From positions 124,001 to 188,000 of the forward strand of contig NZ_JAIUDQ010000001.1 of assembly GCF_020164435.1 (NCBI RefSeq): DNA of 64,000 nucleotides, given 5' to 3'. Below the pieces are notes generated by a model. It saw only the letters and a program-made list of their open reading frames with translations, was not told the origin of the DNA and searched no databases. The stretch comes from Phyllobacterium lublinensis (lineage in GTDB: Bacteria; Pseudomonadota; Alphaproteobacteria; Rhizobiales; Rhizobiaceae). Both the position numbers and the translations under genes were made by a program. The first letter of the stretch is position 1. Each line of letters begins with the position of its first letter. Shown piece by piece: positions 33,812-43,269 of this stretch.

Positions 33812-36667
33812 ATGAACCCAGAACCACACCTTGCCCTTTCGGAGCCGGTTGGTGAAGAAGTTCGCAAAACCACCTGCTACATGTGCGCCTGCCGTTGCGG
33901 TATCGATGTCCATCTGAAGGATGGCAAGGTCCGCTACATCGAAGGCAATCGTGATCATCCAATCAACAAGGGTGTGCTGTGCGCAAAGGGTTCCGCCGGG
34001 ATCATGCAACATTACTCGCCAGCCCGGTTGCGTGCCCCGCTGCTGCGGACGGGACCCCGCGGTTCTGGTGAATTCAGAGAAATCAGCTGGGACGAGGCCT
34101 TGTCACTGGCCGTTGATTGGCTCCAGCCGGTGCGCCAGACCGCGCCGCAGAAACTGGCGTTTTTCACCGGACGTGACCAAAGCCAGGCGCTGACCAGCTT
34201 CTGGGCGCAGAATTTCGGCACGCCAAACTATGCCGCGCATGGCGGCTTTTGCTCGGTGAACATGGCGGCGGCTGGTATCTATACAATCGGTGGCGCATTC
34301 TGGGAGTTTGGCGCACCGGACTGGGACAAGACGAAGCTGTTCGTACTGTTCGGTGTTGCGGAGGATCACGATTCCAATCCGATCAAGATCGGCATCTCCA
34401 AGTTGAAGAAGCGTGGGGCACGATTTATTTCGGTCAACCCTGTGCGCACGGGATACTCGGCGATCGCCGACAACTGGATCGGTATCAGGCCCGGTACAGA
34501 TGGTTTGTTGATCCTCGCCATCATTCACGAGCTTTTTCGTGCCGGTAAAATCGATCTCGATTATCTGCAGCGCTATACCAATGCGCCATGGCTGGTGATC
34601 GATGACGAAGGCAAGGAGGATCACGGCCTTTTCCTGCGTGACGATCTCGGCAAGGCCATGGTACGCGATCGCACGACCGGCGCCCTGGTGCGGTTTGACG
34701 AACCGGGCCACCGCGCAGACCTTAATGCTGATTTTGTCACGGATGATGGCCGGAAGGTCCGCAGTGTCCTGCGATTGATGGCAGAAAAATACCTTGATCC
34801 GAAATATGCGCCGGAAGCGGTTGTCGCCGAAACTGGAATTCCGGCAGCCGACATCCGTGGACTGGCCGCCGAAATCGCCCGCGTTGCGTTTGAGGAAGAA
34901 ATACGCATCGAGCAGCCCTGGACCGACATGAAGGGCGAGCAGCATGAGGCGATGATCGGACGTCCTGTCAGCTTTCATGCCATGCGCGGCATCTCTGCCC
35001 ATTCAAACGGCTTCCAGTCGGCGCGAGCACTGCATGTGCTGCAGACGATCATAGGCTCCATCGATTGCCCGGGCGGCTATCGCTACAAGCCACCATACCC
35101 GAAACCCGCAACGGCACATCCGCGGCCGCATGGCCGGTCCGAGCACGTGAAGCCAGGGCAGCCACTGGCAGGACCCCATCTCGGCTATCCGCTTGGTCCC
35201 GAAGACCTGCTGGTCGACGGCGAGGGGAGTCCGCAGCGCATTGACAAGGCGTTCTCCTGGGAAGCACCGCTTTCCGCCCATGGCATGATGCATATGGTTA
35301 TTGCGAACGCCTATGCCGCCGACCCATACCCGGTCGACGTGCTGTTCCTCTATATGGCGAACATGGCGTGGAATTCGTCCATGAACACCCGCAGCACGAT
35401 CGAGATGCTGGAGGCGCGCGATGAAGCAACCGGCGAGTACAGGATCCCGAAGATCATCTACTCGGATGCCTACTCCTCCGAGATGGTCGCCTATGCCGAT
35501 CTCGTGCTGCCGGACACGACCTATCTCGAGCGCCACGACTGCATTTCCCTGCTCGATCGCCCTATCTCGGAGCCGGAGGCCGCATGTGACGCCATCCGAT
35601 GGCCAGTACTTGAGCCAGATCGCGATGTACGTGGTTTCCAGTCCGTGCTCATCGAGCTTGGCGCCCGTCTGAACCTTCCGGGCTTCGTCGATGAAAGTGG
35701 CCTTCCACTCTACAAGGACTATGCCGATTATATCGTCAATCATCAGCGCAAGCCGGGCATCGGACCACTATCCGGTTGGCGCGGCGTGGATGCGCAGGAT
35801 GAAGGGCGCGGCTCCCCGAATGCCGATCAGTTGAAAAACTATATCGATAATGGTGCTTTCTTCATGAAGCACATTCCGGATGAAGCGCTGTATTTCAAGC
35901 ATCACAACGCCGCCTACCAGCAGTTTGCTATCGACATGGGCTTCTTCGATGCGCCGCAGCCAGTCACCATTCAGCTTTACGTCGAGACACTGCAGAAATT
36001 CCGCCTTTCGGCACTCGGCTACCGCCAGCCTTTCGCACCCGAACAGCACAGGCAACGTTTGCTTGATTGTTTTGATCCGCTGCCCGACTGGTACCGGCCA
36101 TTCGAGGAACAGGGTGTCGATACTGCGCAATATCCCTATCATGCGATCACGCAGCGTCCCATGGCCATGTATCACTCCTGGGGCTCGCAAAACGCGTGGC
36201 TGAGGCAGATCCATACGACGAACCCGCTCTACGTGCCTGGGCAGATTTGTGACGAGCTCGGTCTCAAAAACGGAGACTGGGCTTGGGTCATCTCCCATCA
36301 CGGGCGGATCAAGTGCGAGATCGCAAGGACCGACGCGGTTAACGGGCGCACAATGTGGACATGGAATGCAATCGGCAAACGCAAGGGAGCCTGGGCCCTC
36401 GACCCGAAATCTCCGGAGGCGACGAAGGGTTTCCTTCTCAACCATCTCATTCACGAGTTGCTGCCGCCACGCGCCGACGGCATGCGCTGGTCGAACTCGG
36501 ATCCGGTCACTGGGCAAGCCGCCTGGTACGATCTGCGCGTGCGTATCGAAAAAGCCGACGCCGGGACGGAAATCAGCGAGCCCCATTTCAGCACGATCAA
36601 ACGGCCCGGCAGCCAGCAACAGCCTGCAGATGAACTGCGCTTTGGTCAGGAGTGGACAAGCAAATGA
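33812..36667 (+). CDS. soeA: molybdopterin oxidoreductase catalytic subunit, SoeA-like (sulfite dehydrogenase)
   Basis: The 951-residue DMSO-reductase-family enzyme has an N-terminal [4Fe-4S] site CYMCACRC (C22, C25, C29) with the fourth ligand in LCAKG (C57), and the MGD-binding body including GGFCSVNMAAAGIY, where the Cys is a possible molybdenum ligand. There is no twin-arginine signal, so the enzyme should face the cytoplasm, as described for SoeABC, which oxidises sulfite to sulfate and passes electrons to quinone. A polysulfide/DMSO reductase-like or other substrate cannot be excluded. The stop overlaps soeB by 4 nt. Confidence 0.75.
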   Translation: MNPEPHLALSEPVGEEVRKTTCYMCACRCGIDVHLKDGKVRYIEGNRDHPINKGVLCAKGSAGIMQHYSPARLRAPLLRTGPRGSGEFREISWDEALSLAVDWLQPVRQTAPQKLAFFTGRDQSQALTSFWAQNFGTPNYAAHGGFCSVNMAAAGIYTIGGAFWEFGAPDWDKTKLFVLFGVAEDHDSNPIKIGISKLKKRGARFISVNPVRTGYSAIADNWIGIRPGTDGLLILAIIHELFRAGKIDLDYLQRYTNAPWLVIDDEGKEDHGLFLRDDLGKAMVRDRTTGALVRFDEPGHRADLNADFVTDDGRKVRSVLRLMAEKYLDPKYAPEAVVAETGIPAADIRGLAAEIARVAFEEEIRIEQPWTDMKGEQHEAMIGRPVSFHAMRGISAHSNGFQSARALHVLQTIIGSIDCPGGYRYKPPYPKPATAHPRPHGRSEHVKPGQPLAGPHLGYPLGPEDLLVDGEGSPQRIDKAFSWEAPLSAHGMMHMVIANAYAADPYPVDVLFLYMANMAWNSSMNTRSTIEMLEARDEATGEYRIPKIIYSDAYSSEMVAYADLVLPDTTYLERHDCISLLDRPISEPEAACDAIRWPVLEPDRDVRGFQSVLIELGARLNLPGFVDESGLPLYKDYADYIVNHQRKPGIGPLSGWRGVDAQDEGRGSPNADQLKNYIDNGAFFMKHIPDEALYFKHHNAAYQQFAIDMGFFDAPQPVTIQLYVETLQKFRLSALGYRQPFAPEQHRQRLLDCFDPLPDWYRPFEEQGVDTAQYPYHAITQRPMAMYHSWGSQNAWLRQIHTTNPLYVPGQICDELGLKNGDWAWVISHHGRIKCEIARTDAVNGRTMWTWNAIGKRKGAWALDPKSPEATKGFLLNHLIHELLPPRADGMRWSNSDPVTGQAAWYDLRVRIEKADAGTEISEPHFSTIKRPGSQQQPADELRFGQEWTSK

Positions 36668-37431
36668 CCAGCCTGCCGCAAAACCCCACCGCGACCAAAC
36701 TCGGACTGGTCATCGACCTTGATGTTTGCGTCGGTTGTCATGCCTGCGTGATCAGCTGCAAGGAATGGAATACTGGCGGCTATGGCAATGCGCTATCGGA
36801 TCAGCATCCATATGGGTCGGATGTGTCGGGCACTTTCCTTAACCGCATTCACAGTTTTGAAGTGGTCCCGGATGGTGGCGAGATCGTCGGTGAAGCCGGT
36901 GTGGCGCGCATCGTCCATTTCCCCAAGTCCTGCCTGCACTGCGAGGACGCGCCTTGCGTAACAGTCTGCCCGACCGGCGCTTCCTACAAGCGCGCCGAGG
37001 ACGGCATCGTTCTCGTTGATGAAGACAAATGCATTGGCTGTGGTCTCTGTGCCTGGTCTTGCGCCTATGGCGCGCGCGAGATGGATCTGGCGGCCGGCGT
37101 GATGAAGAAATGCACGTTGTGTGTTGACCGAATCTACAATGAGACCCTGAAGCAAGAGGATCGTATGCCCTCCTGTGTCAGGACGTGCCCAGCCAATGCC
37201 CGACATTTCGGCGACCTTGGCGATCCGGCTTCTGATGTTTCGATCATGGTGGCGGAACGGGGCGGCTTCGACCTCATGCCGGAACAGGAGACGCGGCCTA
37301 CCAACAAGTATCTGCCGCCCCGTCCGCGGAAATCCCTGAGTGACATTGCTCCGATCGTGCCGCTTGCCGAGAACTCCGATGGCGCGCGCGGCTTTTTTGC
37401 ATGGCTCGACAAGACGCTGGACCGGATCTAG
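36664..37431 (+). CDS. soeB: iron-sulfur electron-transfer subunit, SoeB-like
   Basis: The 255-residue ferredoxin-like protein carries four cysteine clusters: CVGCHACVISC, CLHCEDAPCVTVC, CIGCGLCAWSC and CTLC followed by CVRTC, enough for four [4Fe-4S] centres as in DmsB/NrfC/SoeB. ATG 36664 overlaps the soeA stop (ATGA); an in-frame start at 36652 is less likely. It passes electrons between the molybdenum subunit and the membrane anchor. Confidence 0.82.
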   Translation: MTSLPQNPTATKLGLVIDLDVCVGCHACVISCKEWNTGGYGNALSDQHPYGSDVSGTFLNRIHSFEVVPDGGEIVGEAGVARIVHFPKSCLHCEDAPCVTVCPTGASYKRAEDGIVLVDEDKCIGCGLCAWSCAYGAREMDLAAGVMKKCTLCVDRIYNETLKQEDRMPSCVRTCPANARHFGDLGDPASDVSIMVAERGGFDLMPEQETRPTNKYLPPRPRKSLSDIAPIVPLAENSDGARGFFAWLDKTLDRI

Positions 37432-37434
37432 TTC

Positions 37435-38340
37435 ATGCATCCAGCCGCGTCGATCATTGTCTTCACCACTTTGTCAGGTCTTGGCTACGGGCTCGCGGTC
37501 GTGCTCGGCCTTGGTTTTCTTGGTCCATCATTGCTGTCATCCAAGATTGCCTATGTCCTGTCGCTGACGCTGATCGGTGTTGGCTTGCTGTCGTCGCTCC
37601 TGCACCTCGGTAATCCCCAGCGTGCATGGCGCGCATTGAGCCAATGGCGCTCCAGCTGGCTGTCACGTGAAGGGGTGATGGCAATTGCCACGTTCGTGCC
37701 GCTGACATTGAGCACGACGCTCGCAATTTTCGCCAACAGACACGATACAGTCCTCGGTCTCATCACTGCTTTCGGATCGCTCGTTACCGTCTATTGCACG
37801 TCGATGATCTATGCGTCGCTGAAGACCGTGGACTGCTGGCACACGAAACTGACACCATTATGCTTCCTGCTGTTTTCGCTGGCGGGTGGATTTTTGCTTG
37901 CCAGCGCCATAGCCGGTGGCAACGCGCTGGTCGTCGAGTTGCTTGCGCTGCTGTTCGTCCTTCTGGCCCTTGTTGCAAAAATGGTGTGGCGCAAGCATGC
38001 CGCAACACGCCAACCCCGTTCAACGCCTGAAAGCGCGACCGGGCTCGGATTTATTGGCAAAGTTCGGCTGTTCGAACGCCCGCATGCGCTCGACAACTAT
38101 CTGACCCGAGAAATGGGCTTTCGCGTTGCACGCAAACATGCTGCCAAGCTCTGGGTGGTCGCCTTCGTCTGTGGTGCGATCTTGCCCATTTTGGCGCTGC
38201 TGCTGAGTGTGGCGATCGGAAGCGGGTTGTCGGCGCAACTCATCCTTTGCGCCGGAATCCTGGCGCACCTGCTTGGCATTCTTGTCGAACGGTGGCTGTT
38301 CTTTGCGGAAGCCAGGCATGCCGTGATGAATTATTACTGA
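37435..38340 (+). CDS. soeC: membrane anchor subunit, DmsC/SoeC-like
   Basis: The 301-residue protein has eight or so hydrophobic helices, of the DmsC type: it begins HPAASIIVFTTLSGLGYG and contains SSLLHLGNPQRAWRALSQWRSS's core pattern in helix 2-3, then a final helix before ERWLFFAEARH. It anchors the complex and exchanges electrons with quinone. Three bp separate it from soeB; it is convergent with lpxXL two bp away. Confidence 0.82.
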   Translation: MHPAASIIVFTTLSGLGYGLAVVLGLGFLGPSLLSSKIAYVLSLTLIGVGLLSSLLHLGNPQRAWRALSQWRSSWLSREGVMAIATFVPLTLSTTLAIFANRHDTVLGLITAFGSLVTVYCTSMIYASLKTVDCWHTKLTPLCFLLFSLAGGFLLASAIAGGNALVVELLALLFVLLALVAKMVWRKHAATRQPRSTPESATGLGFIGKVRLFERPHALDNYLTREMGFRVARKHAAKLWVVAFVCGAILPILALLLSVAIGSGLSAQLILCAGILAHLLGILVERWLFFAEARHAVMNYY

Positions 38341-38342
38341 GA

Positions 38343-39272
38343 TCAGTTCCAGCGTTTGTGGAACCACATCCACTGACCAGGATATTCGCGCACCCAGGCT
38401 TCGACCTTGTCGTTCAGTGCCTGTACGGTTCGGGCAACATCGACGGCGCCCTTTTCGTCACGGGGCAGCTCCATCTTTTCCTCCAGCTCCAGCCGGAACC
38501 GTCCGCCGGGCAGGCGTACACAGCGAGCCGGATATACATCGCAGTCATATTGACGGGCGAGCTTGGCAAGCAGCGGGTTGGTCTTGCAGGGGCGGTTGAA
38601 GAATGTCGATGGAATGCCGCGCCGGAATTTCTGGTCAACCAGCATGCCGACATTGCCATTGTCATTGAGCACGGTGGCAAGGGACCAGGCCGCGCCGGCC
38701 TTCGAGGGCACGAGGTGGCCCATGTTGGTGCGACGCGCGCCCAATATTCTTCTTGCCACAAACGGATTGTTTGGCGGGCGAAAGAGAGCAGTGACATTCA
38801 GGTCGAATGTGGCTGCACAAATGGGCAGGAGCTCGAAGTTGCCAGTATGGCCGGTGAAGAAAATGTGCGGGCGATCCTTCTCTTCGAGCAGGCGTTCGAA
38901 TATCCCGCGTCCCTGCACCTCGATAAGACCCGTCTTGTCGCTGTGTGGGTCGTAGTCGAAGATGGCGTCAAGAAAGACATATTCGGCGGTCAGCCGGGCC
39001 ATGTTGCCCCACATGTCGCGCGCAATGTCCTGTAACTCTTCCTCGGATTTATCCGGATAGGCCTTGCGCAGGTTGTTCATTGCCACGCGGTGACGCCCCA
39101 TGAGCGGGCCGATCTTGCGGGCTGCAGAGTCTGTGAAGTCCATGGCGGCCTTGGCCGGCAGGCGTCGCAAAAGCCACAAGACGCCGAAAATCACATTCGC
39201 CGACAGCCAGTAGTTGAATTTCTTCAGCCGCTGGGTCCAGCGGAAGAGGGCAAGCTTGGTATTGAGTTTCAT
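38343..39272 (-). CDS. lpxXL: lipid A very-long-chain acyltransferase LpxXL
   Basis: The 309-residue protein is of the HtrB/LpxL acyltransferase family with the catalytic HX4E motif HTGNFE (H142, E147), an N-terminal membrane segment (residues about 24-40) and VDQKFRRGIPSTFF. Placement at the end of the acpXL cluster identifies it as the enzyme that transfers the C28 hydroxy-acyl chain from AcpXL to lipid A at the inner membrane. It follows the dehydrogenase gene by 6 bp. Confidence 0.9.
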   Translation of the reverse strand: MKLNTKLALFRWTQRLKKFNYWLSANVIFGVLWLLRRLPAKAAMDFTDSAARKIGPLMGRHRVAMNNLRKAYPDKSEEELQDIARDMWGNMARLTAEYVFLDAIFDYDPHSDKTGLIEVQGRGIFERLLEEKDRPHIFFTGHTGNFELLPICAATFDLNVTALFRPPNNPFVARRILGARRTNMGHLVPSKAGAAWSLATVLNDNGNVGMLVDQKFRRGIPSTFFNRPCKTNPLLAKLARQYDCDVYPARCVRLPGGRFRLELEEKMELPRDEKGAVDVARTVQALNDKVEAWVREYPGQWMWFHKRWN

Positions 39273-39278
39273 GTGAGA

Positions 39279-40304
39279 TCAGTTGATGCGCAGGATAATC
39301 TTGCCGAAGACGTCCCGGCCTTCCATCCGCTTGAGCGCCGTATCAATATCATCGAAGCCAACTTCAGTATCGATAACGGGATGCACCAGTCCGCGTGCCA
39401 TCTTCTGCATGGCATCGGCCATGTTTTCCATACGGCAGCCAAACGAGCCAAGCAGTTTCAGCTGCTGCTGGAACAGCATCATGAGGTTCATGCTGGTGGA
39501 AACGCCCGACGTTGAGCCGCAGGTGACAAGGCGTCCGCCGCGCCGCAATGAAAGCATGGAACCGGCCCATGTGTCTGCGCCGACATGTTCGAAGACAACA
39601 TCAACGCCCTTTTTCTTGGTGAGCTTGCGCACGACACCTTCGAAACGGTCTTCGCGATAGTTGATGACATGGTCGGCGCCAAGCGCCTTGGCTTTTTCGA
39701 TCTTGTTGTCGGAGCCGACCGTGGTGATGACCGTGCAGCCGATTTTCTTGGCAAGCTGGATAGCTGCCGAGCCGATTCCCGACCCGCCGGCATGAACGAG
39801 GATGGTTTCGCCCGGCTCCAGCTTGGCATTGTCGAAAAGCATGTGCTCAACGGTGCCGAAAGTGACGGGCGCTACCGCCGCGCCGATTTCATCGACGCCG
39901 GGAGGGGCTGGAACCAGCAAACGGGCGCGGAGGTTCACTTTCTCCTGTGCAAATCCGTCAAGATGAAAACCGTGTACACCGGACACGTGTTCACAAAGAT
40001 TGTCGCGGCCTTCGCGGCATGGGCGGCACAGACCGCAGGTTTGGGCACCATAGATGGAGACCAGCTGACCTGGCAGGAGGCTCACGCCCGGACCAATCGC
40101 ATCGACGACGCCTGATGCTTCAGCGCCGATTGTGAGCGGCATCTTGCGCTTGGCAAATGCCATGCCGCGCCAGCCCCAGACATCGATATGATTGAGCGCA
40201 ACAGCCCTGATGTTGACCGTGACTTCACCCGGACCGGGCGGGGGCGGGGGCGCAATATCGACGATCTCGAGTTTGCGGTCTTCAATCAGCTGTAATGCGC
40301 GCAT
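39279..40304 (-). CDS. zinc-type alcohol dehydrogenase/quinone reductase of the acpXL cluster
   Basis: The 341-residue medium-chain dehydrogenase has the GroES-like N-domain (ALNHIDVWGWRG; GAEASGVVDAIGPGV), a four-cysteine structural zinc site (CGLCRPCREGRDNLC) and the NAD(P) motif HAGGSGIGSAAIQLAKKIG. It corresponds to adh2XL of the very-long-chain fatty acid cluster, and probably acts as a reductase during chain elongation. Its exact reaction is not established. It lies between fabF1XL (30 bp) and lpxXL (6 bp). Confidence 0.88.
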   Translation of the reverse strand: MRALQLIEDRKLEIVDIAPPPPPGPGEVTVNIRAVALNHIDVWGWRGMAFAKRKMPLTIGAEASGVVDAIGPGVSLLPGQLVSIYGAQTCGLCRPCREGRDNLCEHVSGVHGFHLDGFAQEKVNLRARLLVPAPPGVDEIGAAVAPVTFGTVEHMLFDNAKLEPGETILVHAGGSGIGSAAIQLAKKIGCTVITTVGSDNKIEKAKALGADHVINYREDRFEGVVRKLTKKKGVDVVFEHVGADTWAGSMLSLRRGGRLVTCGSTSGVSTSMNLMMLFQQQLKLLGSFGCRMENMADAMQKMARGLVHPVIDTEVGFDDIDTALKRMEGRDVFGKIILRIN

Positions 40305-40334
40305 GTTCTGTCCGTTTCCTGTTCAGGTCACGGA

Positions 40335-41612
40335 TTAGTTCGGTTCTGCCGTCATGACAAGACACGTATTTTGTCCGCCGAAGCCAAATGAACTGGAAAG
40401 TACCGATGAGACACGCGCTTCGCGTTTCACGTTGGGCACAACGTCCATGATGATCGCTGGATCCGGATTGTCGTAATTGATCGTCGGCGGGATCGTCCCT
40501 GTCTGGATGGTCAATACGGAAAATACGGCTTCGATCGCGCCGGCCGCGGTCAGCGTGTGGCCGATCATCGACTTGTTGGACGAGACCGGCATCGATGAAA
40601 TTCGTTCGCCGAAAACTGTCGACAACGCCAGATACTCCATCTTGTCATTCTCTGGTGTCGAGGTGCCGTGCGCATTGATGTATTCAATGGCGTCTTCCTT
40701 TATTCCGGCGTCATCGAGCGCGGCGCGGACGGCGCCGATTGCGGGCGACCCATCGGGCTTCGACCGGGTGCGATGGAAATCGTCGGCCTTCTCACCGCAG
40801 CCACGCATGATGCCAAGAACATTCGCACCGCGCGCTACCGCGGATTCGAGCGATTCCAGCACCATCGCGCCGGAACCTTCGGCCATGACAAATCCGTCAC
40901 GATCCTTGGAAAACGGCTTGGCGGCCTTGTGGGCAGGCTCATTCTGCGTCGATAGCGCCGAAAGCAGAGAGAACCGGATCAGCGATTCAGCCGATACGGA
41001 GCCGTCAGTGCCGATCGAGAGCACACGATCGCTTTCGCCGCGCCGGATTGCCTCCACGCCAAGCTGGATGGCCGTTGCACCGGAGGCACAGGCGGTAGAG
41101 AGCGTAACGGGCAATCCGCGCGTTCCAAACTTGTCGGCCAGGCATTCTGCGATGTAGCCGAACTCAATGGTGTTGAACATGTCGACCTGCGGTCCGCGCC
41201 GGCAGGCGGCAAGCAGGAGATCATAGCCGGGTTCGCCTTCCGACTTCACAAGTGCATCAAGTGCAAACCGGTTACGCCACTCGAGTTCGACCGGCGGCGC
41301 CGCAAGGAAGAGTGGTCCGCCAAAATCACCAATGGGCAGACCCGCTTGAGCAACGGCTTCTTCGGCTGCCAGCGAAGCCAGTTTCTCTGACAATGCCGAG
41401 GCACCCTGGTTGCTTTCCTCAAGAAAATCGACGGTTCCAGCAATCTGCGTGCGCAGATTGTCCAGCGCAAATCGGGTGATCGTGTGAATGCCTGAGGTTC
41501 CGGACGTCAAGGCTGCCCAGTTGTCCTCCTTACCCTGCCCGAGGGAGGAAACGACGCCCATGCCGGTGATGGCGACAAGCGGACGGCCGAGATGATCGGT
41601 ATATTGGGACAT
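40335..41612 (-). CDS. fabF1XL: beta-ketoacyl-ACP synthase FabF1XL (catalytically intact)
   Basis: The 425-residue KAS II-type enzyme has the full triad: nucleophile C175 in STACASG, H315 in NAHGTSTP and H352 in SMIGHTLTAAGA, with K347. It condenses malonyl-ACP onto the growing acyl-AcpXL to build the C28 chain. It follows fabF2XL by 11 bp; the two probably form a heterodimer, since only this one keeps the catalytic residues. Confidence 0.9.
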   Translation of the reverse strand: MSQYTDHLGRPLVAITGMGVVSSLGQGKEDNWAALTSGTSGIHTITRFALDNLRTQIAGTVDFLEESNQGASALSEKLASLAAEEAVAQAGLPIGDFGGPLFLAAPPVELEWRNRFALDALVKSEGEPGYDLLLAACRRGPQVDMFNTIEFGYIAECLADKFGTRGLPVTLSTACASGATAIQLGVEAIRRGESDRVLSIGTDGSVSAESLIRFSLLSALSTQNEPAHKAAKPFSKDRDGFVMAEGSGAMVLESLESAVARGANVLGIMRGCGEKADDFHRTRSKPDGSPAIGAVRAALDDAGIKEDAIEYINAHGTSTPENDKMEYLALSTVFGERISSMPVSSNKSMIGHTLTAAGAIEAVFSVLTIQTGTIPPTINYDNPDPAIIMDVVPNVKREARVSSVLSSSFGFGGQNTCLVMTAEPN

Positions 41613-41623
41613 GTCGATATCCT

Positions 41624-42808
41624 TTATACGCTTACGAGACGGGCAACGCCTTCACCCCGGCTTCCGCCGATGGTGGTCGCAAGCGCGGTTCTGACCTGTG
41701 ACGGTCCAACGCTTTCATTGTCGGCATCAATCGGCGGGAAAGCCGTACCCTTGAAAACATTCAATGCAGCCAGCGCAACAACGAGCGAAAATTGACCCTC
41801 CCGGAGATGGCCAAGTTTGCCGGCGATCCCGCGTACGGCGACATCGGGAAATCTATCGAGCGCGGCTTTCTCGGCTGCGGTGATGCCCTTGGCTCCGCAC
41901 GCTCCGGAAATGATCAGGTCCGCCGCTTGGGCAGCGCCTGCGGCTTTCAGCAGCCCGGCAACGGCCTCAGTCAGATCCTCACGGGAGCGGCGGATCTGAC
42001 TGCTGTAAACGGCATCGATGGCCGCGTAAGCCCGCGCGCCGCGCTTCTTTGCGTGGTCCAGACTTTCAAGTACAAGGAAAGCGCCGCCTGAACCGGTAAC
42101 GACGCCACCGCCTGCACCGTTCTCGCGCTGCCATAGAGGTGCCCAGCCGTCGGTTTTCAGCAAGCCATTGAGCTCATAGCCCAGCAGCATGTCGGGGTGC
42201 TCGGTATTGTAGGCTCCGCCGACCAGCGCGTGCGTGCTCTGTCCCGAACGAATCCGTGCGACCGCGGTATCAATGGCTGACACGCCGGAACCTTCTTCTC
42301 CCATGAATGTGCGGGAGGAGCCTGTGACCTTGTGGACGATGGAGATGTTGCCTGCCAGCAGATTGGAGAGCTGTGCGAGGAAGAGCGTTGGCCGCAGTTC
42401 CGTCGTCAGCTTCTCATTGAGCATCGTACCGAGATCGTTGCGTACGCGGCCTTCAGTCAGGATCTGCTTGTCTACGGTGACATCGCGTTCGCCGCCACCT
42501 GCTGCCACCACCATGTCCATCGTAGCGCAAAGCGCCTCGTCATCCTTGATGCCGGCATCCTGAAGCGCAAGACCTGCCGTATAGGTGCCAATACGCTGCC
42601 AGGTTTCCATCTGGCGCTGGTCGCCGCGTTTGGGAATCTGGTTGTTCCAGTCAACTTCAACCAATGGATGGATCGTGTAAGGCTTGAACGTCTCGCTGTC
42701 GACACGAGGCTCGACCTTGTCACTGAAAGCCTGCCAGTGCGCTTCCACGCCTTCGCCCAGCGATGAAATCAGTCCGATACCAGTGATAACGACGGTGTTG
42801 TTCTGCAT
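41624..42808 (-). CDS. fabF2XL: beta-ketoacyl-ACP synthase homologue FabF2XL (lacking the catalytic Cys)
   Basis: The 394-residue protein has a thiolase-type ketosynthase fold (TGIGLISSLGEG at the N-terminus, GKLGHLREGQ near the C-terminus). Aligned by eye with FabF1XL, the nucleophile position reads EGSGVSAI, Glu172 in place of Cys, and the first His position reads SGACGAKG, Cys304 in place of His; only H334 is kept. It therefore cannot do a normal condensation and is best viewed as a chain-length-factor-like partner of FabF1XL. It is preceded by acpXL (74 bp gap) with no fabZXL in between. Confidence 0.88.
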   Translation of the reverse strand: MQNNTVVITGIGLISSLGEGVEAHWQAFSDKVEPRVDSETFKPYTIHPLVEVDWNNQIPKRGDQRQMETWQRIGTYTAGLALQDAGIKDDEALCATMDMVVAAGGGERDVTVDKQILTEGRVRNDLGTMLNEKLTTELRPTLFLAQLSNLLAGNISIVHKVTGSSRTFMGEEGSGVSAIDTAVARIRSGQSTHALVGGAYNTEHPDMLLGYELNGLLKTDGWAPLWQRENGAGGGVVTGSGGAFLVLESLDHAKKRGARAYAAIDAVYSSQIRRSREDLTEAVAGLLKAAGAAQAADLIISGACGAKGITAAEKAALDRFPDVAVRGIAGKLGHLREGQFSLVVALAALNVFKGTAFPPIDADNESVGPSQVRTALATTIGGSRGEGVARLVSV

Positions 42809-42882
42809 TGTCTCGCAACACCGTCAGTGCGGTGCATCCAGTTTGGTGGAGAGATTGGGCCCCTGCCAGGAACTGCCCGTAA

Positions 42883-43164
42883 TCAGGCAGCCTTGGCAGC
42901 GACGAGTTCGTCGATCTTGGCGCAGAGGTTCTTCAACACGAAGTATTCTTCGGTCGGAACCTTGCCGTCATTGACTTCCTGCGTCCACTGCTCGAGCGGA
43001 ATCTTGATGCCGAAGGCCTTGTCGATCGCAAAAACGATGTCGAGGAAATCTAGGCTATCGATGCCCAGATCGTCAATCGTATGGCTTTCCGGCGTAATGG
43101 AGTCGCGGTCGATCTCACTGGTTTCGGCAATGATATCGGCGACTTTGTCGAATGTTTCGGACAA
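42883..43164 (-). CDS. acpXL: acyl carrier protein AcpXL
   Basis: The 93-residue acidic carrier protein has the phosphopantetheine attachment site GIDSLDF (S37) and the extended AcpXL helix ([12 protein letters not shown]) that distinguishes it from housekeeping AcpP. It carries the very-long-chain fatty acid during synthesis and transfer to lipid A, a Rhizobiales trait. It is the first gene of the leftward cluster, 105 bp after the histidine phosphatase homologue. Confidence 0.95.
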   Translation of the reverse strand: MSETFDKVADIIAETSEIDRDSITPESHTIDDLGIDSLDFLDIVFAIDKAFGIKIPLEQWTQEVNDGKVPTEEYFVLKNLCAKIDELVAAKAA

Positions 43165-43269
43165 TTGATTTTCCTTTGCTTCCGGTGCCTTGGATGAGGC
43201 ACTGATGTCTGATGAGCCGGTATCTAGCGTTTTTCACGGCTCAGGGAAAGACCAAAGCGTGCATGCTGC

